This document shows, one piece after another, positions 27,241 to 36,335 of a stretch of DNA of 64,000 nt; the stretch's first letter is position 1; every line of letters begins with the position of its first letter. The stretch is from Treponema sp. (GTDB lineage Bacteria; Spirochaetota; Spirochaetia; Treponematales; Treponemataceae): positions 1 to 64,000 of the forward strand of contig JAILKS010000013.1 in the NCBI GenBank assembly GCA_024693715.1, in the 5' to 3' direction. The translations under genes and the position numbers were made by a program. Below the pieces are notes generated by a model. It worked only from the letters and a program-made list of their open reading frames with translations, was not told the origin of the DNA and searched no databases.

Positions 27241-27996
27241 ATGGGAAAGACTATTGTTTTTGTTAATCAGAAAGGAGGAGTAGGTAAAACTACTTCTGCT
27301 ATTAATATTGGTGCTTATGTCGCTCTTGCAGGAAAAAAAGTTCTTCTTGTTGATTTTGACTCTCAGGGAAATATGTCGAGTGGTGTAGGTGTATCAAAGG
27401 ATAAGCCTACGATTTATGAACTCATGGCAGGAATGGTAAAACCTGAAGAAGCAGTTAAGCATACAAATGTAAAAAATCTTGATGCAATCAGCGCTTCCAT
27501 AGATTTGTCGGGTGCCGCAATAGAGCTTGTAGATCAGGATGACAGGGAATTTTATCTTAAAAATGCACTCGCTCCTTTAAAATCTAAATATGATTATATT
27601 TTTATAGATTGTCCGCCATCTCTTGGTATTCTTACTTTGAATGGTCTTGCAGCAGCAGATTCTGTTTTAGTTCCTATGCAGTGTGAATATTTTGCACTTG
27701 AAGGAATTACACTTCTTTTACAGACTGTTCAGAAGGTTCAGAAAGAAATTAATCCATCACTGAAAATCGGCGGTATTTTCTTTACAATGTACGATTCAAG
27801 AACACGTCTTGCACAGGATGTAGTCGTTCAGGTTAAATCATATTTTAAGGATGTTGTTTTCAGTACAATTATTCCAAGAAACGTAAGGCTTTCTGAAGCT
27901 CCTTCACATGGACTTCCTATCTGTAAATATGATCCGGAATGTGTCGGTGCAAAAAGCTATGAAAAACTTGCAGAAGAGGTAATCCGTCGTGGCTAA
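27241..27996 (+). CDS. parA: Chromosome partitioning ATPase ParA/Soj
   Basis: 251 residues. Deviant Walker A motif QKGGVGKTTSAIN (~10-22), LLVDFDSQGNMSSGVG (Walker A') and YIFIDCPPSLG (Walker B). It is a small Soj-like ParA without an N-terminal HTH, as in chromosomal systems. It dimerises on ATP, binds DNA and moves ParB-parS complexes. There is no Shine-Dalgarno; a TATATT ends 6 bases before the ATG. It overlaps parB by 8 bases. Confidence 0.95.
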   Translation: MGKTIVFVNQKGGVGKTTSAINIGAYVALAGKKVLLVDFDSQGNMSSGVGVSKDKPTIYELMAGMVKPEEAVKHTNVKNLDAISASIDLSGAAIELVDQDDREFYLKNALAPLKSKYDYIFIDCPPSLGILTLNGLAAADSVLVPMQCEYFALEGITLLLQTVQKVQKEINPSLKIGGIFFTMYDSRTRLAQDVVVQVKSYFKDVVFSTIIPRNVRLSEAPSHGLPICKYDPECVGAKSYEKLAEEVIRRG

Positions 27997-28930
27997 AAAT
28001 GGTTTGGGTAAAGGGCTTGGCGCTCTTCTTTCAGAAAGTGCAATAGAATCTCCTGTAGATACGACTAAGAAAGTCAATCTTACTCAAAAAAGAGATTCAA
28101 AAATTCCAGATGCGATAGACGTTGATGAAAACGGATGTCTTTGGATAGATCCTTCGTTATTAAAACCAAACCCAAAACAACCTCGAATTGAATTTAATCA
28201 GAAGCTTCTTGATGAATTGTGCGATTCCATAAAAGAAAATGGAATTTTACAACCGATTATTATTGAACATAACGGCGGTGATGATTTTTATATTATTGCC
28301 GGTGAACGCCGAACAAGAGCTGCAAAAATGGCAGGACTTAAGAAAGTTCCTGTTCAGATTAGAAAATTTGATGAGCAGCAGAAGCTCGAAGTTGCCCTTA
28401 TAGAAAACATTCAGCGTGCAGATTTAAATCCGATTGAAGAAGCAACCGCATATTATAATCTTGTTCAGATGGGAGATTTAACTCAGGATGAGGTTGCAAA
28501 ACGTGTCGGTAAAAACCGCTCTACAGTTACAAACGCAATAAGGCTTTTGAAATTACCGGAAGATATTCAGAAAGCACTTGTTAATGGTCAGATTTCTTCA
28601 GGTCATGCAAGAGCACTTCTTATGGTAAAAAATGATTCTGACATGCGTGTCATTTTTGGAAAGATTCTTGGTAACGGAATGTCTGTTCGGGAAGCAGAAG
28701 CAATGGCAGATTCCTACAACAACGGTGGACGTGCTGCAAAAAAGAAAGGTGCTTCTAAAAAACAGAGAAAGGATCCTGACATTGCCTTATTCGAGCAGGA
28801 ACTGCGCAATATTTTTGGTGTAAAAGATGTAAATTTCAAGGGTGATACATCAAAAGGTTCCATCGAAATCGGTTTTTCTTCAAAACAGGATTTCGACAGA
28901 ATCTATGATTTGTTGCTCGGTAAACAGTGA
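27989..28930 (+). CDS. parB: Chromosome partitioning protein ParB/Spo0J
   Basis: 313 residues. The N-terminal MAKNGLGKGLGALLS is the ParA-interacting arginine/lysine tail common in ParB. The CTPase domain includes PNPKQPRIEF and GERRTRAAKMAGL, followed by ENIQRADLNPIEEA, the HTH (LTQDEVAKRVGKNRSTVTNAIRLL) and a C-terminal dimerisation domain. It clamps on parS DNA and spreads. I saw no good parS palindrome in the window. Confidence 0.95.
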   Translation: MAKNGLGKGLGALLSESAIESPVDTTKKVNLTQKRDSKIPDAIDVDENGCLWIDPSLLKPNPKQPRIEFNQKLLDELCDSIKENGILQPIIIEHNGGDDFYIIAGERRTRAAKMAGLKKVPVQIRKFDEQQKLEVALIENIQRADLNPIEEATAYYNLVQMGDLTQDEVAKRVGKNRSTVTNAIRLLKLPEDIQKALVNGQISSGHARALLMVKNDSDMRVIFGKILGNGMSVREAEAMADSYNNGGRAAKKKGASKKQRKDPDIALFEQELRNIFGVKDVNFKGDTSKGSIEIGFSSKQDFDRIYDLLLGKQ

Positions 28931-28931
28931 T

Positions 28932-30269
28932 TTATATTTTCAGAAAAGCTTTATATCCTTCATATATCTGACATATATCTTCTTTTGATACAATTTCCCA
29001 TGGTGCATGCATACTTAAAACTGCAACTCCTGCATCAAGTACATTCATTCCATATTTAGCCGCATGATAGGCAATTGTTCCGCCACCACCCTGATCTACC
29101 TTGCCAAGCTCTGCCATCTGATAAGAAATTTTTGCCTTTTCCATTGCATTTCTGATTTTCGCAATGAATTCAGGATTTGCATCACTTGCTCCGCTTTTTC
29201 CACGAGAGCCTGTGTATTTTTGAAAAGCGATTCCTCCGCCTAAAGCAGAAGCGTTGTCTTTATCAAAGAGATGGGAGTTCATAGGATCATAAGCGGCATT
29301 AACATCTGAAGAAAGCATGTATGAGTTTGCAAGACATCTTCTTAAAGTTAATTCTGAATAGTTTTGTTCCGTTCTTGAAATGATTTCTGCAAGCATGTTT
29401 TCAAAAAGATTAGATGCCATTCCTGTAGCGCCTACACTTCCTATTTCTTCCTTATCTACACATAAACAGCAGATTGTTCGTTTAACTGCAGAAGAATCCA
29501 GGACTGCACGGACACTTGTAAATGCGCATGAGCGGTCATCCTGTCCGTATGCCAGAATCATTGAACGATCGAGTCCAAGATCTTTTGCTTTTCCAGCTGG
29601 AACAATCTCAAGTTCAGCTGATTCGAAATCTTTTTCTTCAAATGAATATTTATCTTTAAGGATTTCAAGAATCCTTTTTTTACATTTCTGTTTTTCTTCT
29701 TTTTTATCTCCATCAGTTTTTTGTGGAACAGAAAGACCTGCAATTAAATCTAAATCTTCACCGTGAATAAAATCGGAAGCTTTATCTTTTAACTGTTCCT
29801 GTGCAAGATGAGGGAGAATATCTGAAATGCAGAAAACAGGGTCTGTATCATCTTCACCTATTACAATATTTAATTTTGTACCGTCCTTTTTGCAGACAAT
29901 CCCATGAATAGAAAGAGGAATTGTTGTCCATTGATATTTTTTTATTCCACCATAATAGTGTGTATTTAAATATGCGATGTTATCTTTTTCATAAAGAGGA
30001 TTTTGCTTTGCATCAAGACGCGGAGAATCGATATGAGCACCAAGAATATTAAGACCTGCTTCTATCTTTTCACTTCCAATTTCGAAAAGTGCAATAGCTT
30101 TGTCCATTTTTGTAATATAAACCTTGTCTCCGGTTTTAAGTGAATTGTATTGAGAAATGTCCTTATATCCTTTTTTTTGTGCAAGTGAAATTATCTGAGT
30201 AACGCATTCACGTTCTGTTTTGCCCTTGTCAAGAAAATTTTTGTATTCATTAATTAACTGTTCGTTCAA
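28932..30269 (-). CDS. apeA: M18 family aminopeptidase
   Basis: 445 residues. The start codon is TTG (30269), strongly supported by AAGGAG 8 bases upstream. Metal and active-site segments of the dodecameric M18 family are present: LGAHIDSPRLDAKQNPLY, LIAGLSVPQK, AYGQDDRSCAFTS, CVDKEEIGSVGATGM and VLSMHAPWEIVSKEDI. It is a cytoplasmic zinc aminopeptidase, often preferring acidic or neutral N-terminal residues. It converges with parB one base away. Confidence 0.92.
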   Translation of the reverse strand: MNEQLINEYKNFLDKGKTERECVTQIISLAQKKGYKDISQYNSLKTGDKVYITKMDKAIALFEIGSEKIEAGLNILGAHIDSPRLDAKQNPLYEKDNIAYLNTHYYGGIKKYQWTTIPLSIHGIVCKKDGTKLNIVIGEDDTDPVFCISDILPHLAQEQLKDKASDFIHGEDLDLIAGLSVPQKTDGDKKEEKQKCKKRILEILKDKYSFEEKDFESAELEIVPAGKAKDLGLDRSMILAYGQDDRSCAFTSVRAVLDSSAVKRTICCLCVDKEEIGSVGATGMASNLFENMLAEIISRTEQNYSELTLRRCLANSYMLSSDVNAAYDPMNSHLFDKDNASALGGGIAFQKYTGSRGKSGASDANPEFIAKIRNAMEKAKISYQMAELGKVDQGGGGTIAYHAAKYGMNVLDAGVAVLSMHAPWEIVSKEDICQIYEGYKAFLKI

Positions 30270-30402
30270 TTTAATTACTCCTTTGATAATAATTTAATTA
30301 TTCTTTTGATAAATGTAAACAGGTCTTTTATAAGCAGAATCTGATTTCTGAAGAGAAACAGAATGTTATAAATAGTGTATTTGAAGAAGCTGGGAGCAGA
30401 TA

Positions 30403-30849
30403 ATGAAAAAAAATTTTAGAATAATGATTACAGGTTTAATTGCTTTTCTATTTTTATCATGTCCGGGTATTGGTTATTATCCTTTTGGTTCTAGAATTCA
30501 TATAGTATCAGAAATCAGTGATGAAACAGTAAAAGCCGGTGATGAAATAAATATTAAGGTAAAGCTTTCTGATGGACCGGTAAATGTATTGTATTATAAT
30601 CTTCCAGAAGGGTATCAATATATTGATTGTAAGCGTGAAAATGAATTTGTTTTAACAGAAGAAGAAGATAAGAGAGATTATTGCGGTATTCCAGAGGGAT
30701 ATGAAAATACAACATTATCTATTATCAGTAGTAATGATAAAAAATATAAAACAGAGGTTTCTTTTTCGTATAATGAACCAGGTGAGTATAAGATTTTGAT
30801 AGAATGTCTTAAATTTTATAAAGAATATACAATTACTGTTACAGAATAA
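30403..30849 (+). CDS. Hypothetical lipoprotein
   Basis: 148 residues. Signal peptide with lipobox FLSC (Cys20). The mature part contains a predicted beta-sandwich (DETVKAGDEINIKVKLSDGPVNVLYY ... SFSYNEPGEYKILIECL), similar in layout to Ig/PKD-like or bacterial periplasmic beta domains, but no family recognised. GGGAG lies upstream of the ATG. It is divergent from the aminopeptidase gene. Confidence 0.7.
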   Translation: MKKNFRIMITGLIAFLFLSCPGIGYYPFGSRIHIVSEISDETVKAGDEINIKVKLSDGPVNVLYYNLPEGYQYIDCKRENEFVLTEEEDKRDYCGIPEGYENTTLSIISSNDKKYKTEVSFSYNEPGEYKILIECLKFYKEYTITVTE

Positions 30850-30862
30850 TCTGAAATTTTTT

Positions 30863-30891
30863 TTGACATATTCTTTTTCAGGTTGTATTCT
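30863..30891 (+). promoter_or_regulatory. Promoter of the DUF308-like gene
   Basis: A perfect TTGACA, a 17-base spacer and TATTCT, followed by AAGGAAGG just before the ATG at 30910. The TTGACA lies 13 bases after the stop of the lipoprotein gene, so the two genes are probably separately expressed. Confidence 0.6.
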
Positions 30892-30909
30892 TGTAATTAA
30901 GGAAGGAAT

Positions 30910-31521
30910 ATGAAATTTAAGAATTTTTTACTTGGTGCAATATTAACTGTTACAGGAATCCTGATGATAGCTATTCCTGAAACGTGCATTAAAACAATTG
31001 TAATTATGATTGGGGCTGCTACTGCCATTAATGGCATTTATACTCTGATAAATTTTTATAAATTAAGTGATGATAAAATTTACAAACGTACTGTTTTGGT
31101 TAAATGTCTTTCAAGTGTGATTGTCGGTATTGTTGCAGTTTTATTCCCGCTTCTTTTAATGAAAACTGTTGCCGCTATCTGGACTGTAATAACAATCATT
31201 CTTGCAGTTTATTTTGTTCTTTTTGCAGTTGCAGGATTTTTCTCATCTTCTTTAATTAAAGATTTATCTGTTGAAGATAAAAAACGGATTACACAGGAAA
31301 GCTTTATTTATCTGTTAATTGCAGTTGTGCTTTTTATAATTCCTGTTGGAAAAATAATTTCTACTTTATTCAGAATTGCAGGTGTTGCTGGAACTGTCAT
31401 CGGACTTGTTATTATTGTTAAGGAAATAATTCTTGTAAGCATGAAAAAAGGTGCAGAAAAAGCAATCGCAGAAGCTGATAAATCTGATTCCGGTGAAGCT
31501 TCAGATATTATTGAAAAATAA
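30910..31521 (+). CDS. HdeD-like DUF308 membrane protein
   Basis: 203 residues with about six hydrophobic spans, arranged as three repeated hairpins (LGAILTVTGILMIAIPETCI, VIVGIVAVLFPLLLMKTVAAI, YLLIAVVLFIIPVGKII), each with the IP/FP turn typical of DUF308/HdeD proteins. A short charged cytoplasmic tail follows. In enterobacteria HdeD is linked to acid stress; no specific role can be claimed here. Confidence 0.75.
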   Translation: MKFKNFLLGAILTVTGILMIAIPETCIKTIVIMIGAATAINGIYTLINFYKLSDDKIYKRTVLVKCLSSVIVGIVAVLFPLLLMKTVAAIWTVITIILAVYFVLFAVAGFFSSSLIKDLSVEDKKRITQESFIYLLIAVVLFIIPVGKIISTLFRIAGVAGTVIGLVIIVKEIILVSMKKGAEKAIAEADKSDSGEASDIIEK

Positions 31522-31569
31522 GCATTTTTTTATTATCATAAGTCTATTCTAATAATGAGGTAATTTTTT

Positions 31570-32406
31570 ATGGCACATTGTATAGTACCGGAAGCAGAAG
31601 CAATTTTAGATAAGGAATATCCGGTTTTAGATAAAGGCTTTGTAAGACTTGTTGATTATTTTGGCGGTGACCAGCGCATTGTTCAATCTGCAAGAGTTTC
31701 TTATGGCGAAGGAACAAAAACTGTAAGTCAGGATGGTGCTTTAATTGATTATCTTTTGAGACATCAGCATACATCTCCGTTTGAACAGGTTGTAATGACT
31801 TTTCATGTTAAGATGCCTATTTTTGTTGCACGTCAATGGGTTCGTCATAGAACTGGAAGAATGAATGAGGTTTCAGGACGTTATTCAATCATGAAGGATG
31901 AATTTTATGTTCCTGCAGAAGATAAGGTTTCTCCTCAATCAACAGATAACAAGCAGGGAAGGGCAGCAGAAGCTTTTGATAAAAAGAAGGCTGATGAAAT
32001 AATTTCAAAGCTTGAAAAAGGGCAGAAGGATGCCTATGAAGGCTATAACGAATTGATTGAAAGCGGACTTGCCCGTGAAATTGCAAGAATAAATCTTCCG
32101 CTTTCTTTGTATACAGAATTTTACTGGGAAATGGATTTACACAATCTTTTCCATTTCTTAAAGCTTCGTCTTGACAGTCATGCTCAGTATGAAATACGTG
32201 TTTATGCAGAAATCATTCTTGAAATTTGCAAGAAGGTTGCACCAATGGCGACAGAATCCTTTATTAATCACATGAATGAAGGAGTAAATTTCAGCGGTGA
32301 AGAGATGAGGGCGTTACGCGATATTATGGACGGAAAGCCTAATCCTCTTGAAGGAAAGAAGCTTGAGCGTTTCAATGAAAAAATAAGAACCGGAACTCAA
32401 CTGTAA
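31570..32406 (+). CDS. thyX: FAD-dependent thymidylate synthase ThyX
   Basis: 278 residues. It makes dTMP from dUMP using methylene-THF, FAD and NADPH. The ThyX signature RHRTGRMNEVSGRYS (92-106) includes the RHR motif and the serine seven residues later. Other conserved parts: SYGEGTKTVSQDGALIDYLLRHQHTSPFEQ and LDSHAQYEIRVYAE. GAGG lies 8-10 bases before the ATG. It suggests that the organism may lack ThyA. Confidence 0.96.
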   Translation: MAHCIVPEAEAILDKEYPVLDKGFVRLVDYFGGDQRIVQSARVSYGEGTKTVSQDGALIDYLLRHQHTSPFEQVVMTFHVKMPIFVARQWVRHRTGRMNEVSGRYSIMKDEFYVPAEDKVSPQSTDNKQGRAAEAFDKKKADEIISKLEKGQKDAYEGYNELIESGLAREIARINLPLSLYTEFYWEMDLHNLFHFLKLRLDSHAQYEIRVYAEIILEICKKVAPMATESFINHMNEGVNFSGEEMRALRDIMDGKPNPLEGKKLERFNEKIRTGTQL

Positions 32407-32412
32407 TTATTT

Positions 32413-32952
32413 TTATTCAATGAACGTGTAATCGGTAAAATATAAGTCGAGTATTTTTCCAAGAGTCAACTGCTCGTTAATCCTTGATTTTAACTCTGTT
32501 TTTACCATATCTTCTCCAGCCTGAAGAAGTTCTTTTCTTGTGTGACTTGAAAAGTAGGTTGTAAAAATATTTTCTATTAATCTGTTCTTTCGTGAAAGCT
32601 CCTCGAAAAATGCAGTTTCTCCTGCAGGATAAGTAAACCATGGAGTAACTACAAGAAGGGTCCCGCTTTCTTCTTCATTTTCAGAAGATGTAATGATTCT
32701 TAATGAACCGATTCCAGAGAATGCAGACATTTCTTCACCTGCTTTTTTGCTTAAATGACGTATTTCCAGCGGTGAAGGATCTGATTTTCGTAAATATTTA
32801 CCTGGACGTGCTTTCTTTGAAGCAAATCCGATTATAGTTACAAGAAGGATGATAAGAATTAATGCCGTTATTATATAAACAAGAATCCTTTCAAATTTAT
32901 TGAATTTTTTCTGGAATTTCTGCCAGAGTTCGTAAAAAATCATTGTATTCAT
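32413..32952 (-). CDS. FliL-like membrane protein
   Basis: About 179 residues. I favour the ATG at 32952 because GAGGGG precedes it; the tracked start is an in-frame GTG overlapping that site. A short cytoplasmic start, one span (RILVYIITALILIILLVTIIGFA) and a periplasmic region follow. The C-terminal half (LRIITS...LLVVTPWFTYPAGE...TTYFSSHTRKELLQAGEDMVKTELKSRINEQL...DLYFTDYTF) looks like the FliL fold found near flagellar stators. It is 6 bases after hflX and not in a flagellar operon, so it may be a FliL paralogue. Confidence 0.6.
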   Translation of the reverse strand: MNTMIFYELWQKFQKKFNKFERILVYIITALILIILLVTIIGFASKKARPGKYLRKSDPSPLEIRHLSKKAGEEMSAFSGIGSLRIITSSENEEESGTLLVVTPWFTYPAGETAFFEELSRKNRLIENIFTTYFSSHTRKELLQAGEDMVKTELKSRINEQLTLGKILDLYFTDYTFIE

Positions 32953-32970
32953 TTTTCCCCTCACAAATGA

Positions 32971-34209
32971 TTATAGTTTGTATTCTGCAATCAGAGCCGA
33001 AAGTCTTCCCTGTGTTCTTGCCGTTATATGTACACCGTCATCGAGCCATTCTTCGTTTTGAATGCAGCTGTTTTTCCGAAGCTCGTTTATCAAAGACATT
33101 TTTGTCACTGGAATAACATATTCTCCAATATCACCATATAACATTTCATAGATTTTGTCTTTAAGTTCATCGAAGCCTGTCTGTTCTTTTGCGCTTGTGC
33201 AGATTGCATCCTGGAATCTGGCTTTAAGCTTTTGAAGTATTTCAGGATTTTCTTCATTCTTGTCGCATTTATTCAGAAGAATGAGCCTTTGATTATGAGT
33301 TGCACCTATATCTTCCAATACATCATTTACTGTTTCATACTGCTGTTCAACCTGTTCATCAGACGAATCAAGGACAATGAGAAGTAAATCTGCAAACTTT
33401 GCTTCTTCAAGAGTTGATTTGAACGCATCTACAAGATGATGAGGAAGATTGCTTATAAAACCAACTGTATCTGTTATTAAAGCACCGGCACTGTCGTTTA
33501 GCGGTAATTTTTTGGTAAGAGGGTCAAGGGTAGCAAAAAGCTTATTTTCTACATACGCATCTGCACCGGTCAATGCATTTAAAAGACTTGATTTTCCGGC
33601 ATTTGTATAACCGACAAGTGCACATGAAGGGGCTTTTTCCCTCTGCTTTCTTTGTGTTTTACGGTTAATTTCAATTTCTGCAAGTTCACGCTTTATCTGT
33701 GCGATTTTATTTCTGATTAATCGCTGGTCAAGCTCAAGCTGTGTTTCTCCAGAGCCTTTTGCACCAAAAGCACCACCCCTTATTCTTTCAAAATCCTTCT
33801 TTACGTGAGCAAGTCTTGGTAAAGAATATTGAAGGCGTGCAAGCTCTACCTGCAGAACTGCTTCTTTTGTCTGTGCCCTCATAGCAAAGATTCGTATAAT
33901 GACTTCCTGTCTGTCAAAGCATGAAAGGTTTGTGAGTTCTTCCCAGTTGCGCTGTTTTCTTGGTTCAAGGTTAAAATCAAAAATAATGCAGTCTGCCTCA
34001 ATCTTTTGTGCAAGTTCATTTATTTCCTGTGCCTTTCCTGTTCCCATACCGTAGGCTGGATGTACTTCAAGACGATTCAATGTTAATCTTTGAATGACAT
34101 CCATCCCAAGTGTTAAGACGAGACCCTTTAATTCCTGTAAATCGTTTCCAGGTTCCCCGATTAAAAGTGCGCGTGGAATCTTATTGTTTTCTTCTTCAAT
34201 ATTAATCAT
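32971..34209 (-). CDS. hflX: Ribosome-associated GTPase HflX
   Basis: 412 residues. The N-terminal HflX domain contains GMGTGKAQEINELAQ and the linker RIRGGAFGAKGSGETQLELDQRLIRNKI, followed by a long basic helix. The GTPase domain from ~200 has G1 GYTNAGKSS, G2 FATLDPLTK, G3 DTVGF and G4 NKCD. HflX binds the 50S subunit and splits stalled ribosomes. It is followed after 6-18 bases by the FliL-like gene. Confidence 0.95.
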   Translation of the reverse strand: MINIEEENNKIPRALLIGEPGNDLQELKGLVLTLGMDVIQRLTLNRLEVHPAYGMGTGKAQEINELAQKIEADCIIFDFNLEPRKQRNWEELTNLSCFDRQEVIIRIFAMRAQTKEAVLQVELARLQYSLPRLAHVKKDFERIRGGAFGAKGSGETQLELDQRLIRNKIAQIKRELAEIEINRKTQRKQREKAPSCALVGYTNAGKSSLLNALTGADAYVENKLFATLDPLTKKLPLNDSAGALITDTVGFISNLPHHLVDAFKSTLEEAKFADLLLIVLDSSDEQVEQQYETVNDVLEDIGATHNQRLILLNKCDKNEENPEILQKLKARFQDAICTSAKEQTGFDELKDKIYEMLYGDIGEYVIPVTKMSLINELRKNSCIQNEEWLDDGVHITARTQGRLSALIAEYKL

Positions 34210-34317
34210 TACTTCAATTCTAACTTAATCAAAAGTAATTCGCAATAAAAAAACTTACACAGATTCTCATTTTTTTTGATTATTTACCGATAATATAATA
34301 AGGAAATAAGGAATAAA

Positions 34318-36324
34318 ATGTCTTCAGCACAAAAGGTAGCAGTAAGTATTTTAACAGCCGTTATTCTTTTTACAGGCTTTGTTTTTCTTGGTCAGACAAC
34401 CTTAATGTCAAAAATTCAGACAAGGTTTTATGCCCAGTCGAAAGTTACTGAAAAACAGAATCAGCTTAAAAAACTTACAGATAATACTGATGCTTATATT
34501 GAAGAAATTCTCAATAAAATTATCCTGGCAGATAATGCGTATTTAAAGAATAATTCTGTCCGCACCTATACAATTCAGAATCCTACAGAAAAGGATGAGG
34601 TTGAACGAAGAAGGGAAACTACAAGGATTTTTGATGAAATAGAAGAATTGGACGGTATGCGTCTTGTTGATGATAATGCAAAGACAATCCATTACAGTTC
34701 ATATTATTCTGATGTCCTTAACACAAACGGAAATTTCAAGACATATAAAAATTATCCTGATATTAATGAGCTTGATTACGGATATTTTGATTTTTCAGAT
34801 AAGGATTACAAGCTTCTTTTTGACAGAAATCAGAACAGAATAATTCTTGCGGTTCCTTATCATATAACTGACAGTGTAACAAGAGGAAAGTTCCTTTTTT
34901 ATTTTAACTTCTATAAAATCTGCAGTAAATTTATTGATAATTCAGTTCTTTCTTTAGGCGAAAATCTGACGCTTGTTTCATCAGATTCAGAGTTTGAGGG
35001 CGGAATCGTGAGCGGGCTTCCATTAGAATCGCAGAAGGATTTTTATGAGCCTGTTTTATCTGCCTGGAAAAATAATTCAGAAAAAGAACGGATTTTAGAG
35101 GCTCCCGATAATTCATACTATCTTTTGTTTACCGACAATTCGTCTAAATTCTTTAAAGTTTCATCGGTATATAAAAGTACTGTCTTTGAGCTTTCAAGAG
35201 AATTTATATGTCTCATTTATGTATGCGTGTTCATTACACTTGTTTTAATCTGCATGCTTCTTTTTAATATTCGCCGTGATTATCTTACAAAAATCCGTGA
35301 GCGAATTAAAAAGGTTCAGATGGGAATTATTAATGAATATCTGGAAAATAAAGAGAAGATAGAATGGGCTCAGGTCTCACGTCAGCTTGATTTACGTAAA
35401 GAAGAACTTTCTCAGGAAATAAAGAAGAGCATTGGAAACGCTAAGGAAAAATATTCTAAACAGGTAGATGAATATATAGATGCCAGCTGGAAAGAAATTA
35501 TTGAAATCCTTGGCGGTGATAAAAATAATCAGAAAACACAGGCAGTGCTTGGTGAAAATGCAATAGATGAAATCCGCAAGGTAATAGAAGAAGTGCTCGT
35601 TTCTGCAAGACTTCATGTAAATCTTGATCAGATTAATGTACAGGAGCATAAGCTTCAGACAGTTGAGCCTGTTTCTGAAATAGAAGAAATTGAAGATGCA
35701 CAGGAGCTTGAATCTCTTGATTCTGATGTTGAGGAAATTGAAGAGATAGATGAGATTGAAGATGCTGACAATGTTGAAGAAATAGAAGATATTGAAGAAG
35801 CAGCTGATGAAAAGCAGATTAAAGCTTCTGCTTCAGAAGAAGAGCTTGAAGAACTTGAAGAGGTTTCTGAAGATGAAACTCCATTGCTTGCAATTAAAAA
35901 GCCGCTTCCAGTTAAATATGATTATTTCGTAAGTGACGATACATTTATCGGTGGTGCGACAGATGAATTTGCAACTGTAGATAATATTTTTGCCGAAGAC
36001 TTATGTATTGGTCCGCAGTATACGACAGATTATCCGGAGCTTCCAAAGAACTTTACATTTACAGCAGAAACTCCTCATTTTGGCAAAGCACAGAAAGAAA
36101 ACGAAGAAGAAATTGAAGAAGCAGAACTGATTCCTGAAGCAGAGATGTTTTATACTATGACTGAATTCGGTGCAAAGATTTTACCTGCCGCAGAACTTCA
36201 GAGTGAGCAGATAGAAGCAATTGTAGAAAATCAGGGTGTGTATTCAATTTCAGATAATATAAACTATACGGACATAATACAGGACAGTGAATTCAAGAGT
36301 CTTGTAGATTCTGTCTTAAGATAA
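34318..36324 (+). CDS. Bitopic membrane protein with acidic Glu-Ile repeat region
   Basis: 668 residues, no named family. TM1 (VAVSILTAVILFTGFVFLG) is followed by an extracytoplasmic domain ~28-285 with Cache-like beta segments (GMRLVDDNAKTIHYSSYYSD; RIILAVPYHI), TM2 (FICLIYVCVFITLVLICMLLF), a coiled-coil linker ~320-400, and then a very acidic stretch ~445-530 rich in EEIEEI/EDIEEA units. The last ~130 residues are unrelated and less charged. The layout resembles a chemoreceptor or sensor without an output domain. AAGGAA lies upstream of the ATG. Probably treponeme-specific. Confidence 0.7.
   Translation: MSSAQKVAVSILTAVILFTGFVFLGQTTLMSKIQTRFYAQSKVTEKQNQLKKLTDNTDAYIEEILNKIILADNAYLKNNSVRTYTIQNPTEKDEVERRRETTRIFDEIEELDGMRLVDDNAKTIHYSSYYSDVLNTNGNFKTYKNYPDINELDYGYFDFSDKDYKLLFDRNQNRIILAVPYHITDSVTRGKFLFYFNFYKICSKFIDNSVLSLGENLTLVSSDSEFEGGIVSGLPLESQKDFYEPVLSAWKNNSEKERILEAPDNSYYLLFTDNSSKFFKVSSVYKSTVFELSREFICLIYVCVFITLVLICMLLFNIRRDYLTKIRERIKKVQMGIINEYLENKEKIEWAQVSRQLDLRKEELSQEIKKSIGNAKEKYSKQVDEYIDASWKEIIEILGGDKNNQKTQAVLGENAIDEIRKVIEEVLVSARLHVNLDQINVQEHKLQTVEPVSEIEEIEDAQELESLDSDVEEIEEIDEIEDADNVEEIEDIEEAADEKQIKASASEEELEELEEVSEDETPLLAIKKPLPVKYDYFVSDDTFIGGATDEFATVDNIFAEDLCIGPQYTTDYPELPKNFTFTAETPHFGKAQKENEEEIEEAELIPEAEMFYTMTEFGAKILPAAELQSEQIEAIVENQGVYSISDNINYTDIIQDSEFKSLVDSVLR
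35680..35880 (+). repeat. Low-complexity GAA/GAT-rich tract encoding Glu/Asp-Ile repeats
   Basis: Imperfect tandem units such as GAAATTGAAGATG, GAAATTGAAGAGATAGATG and GAAATAGAAGATATTGAAG within the preceding gene. They encode EEIED/EIEEI-type repeats, so unit-number variation by slippage is possible. Confidence 0.6.
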
Positions 36325-36335
36325 CCGGTAAAAAA

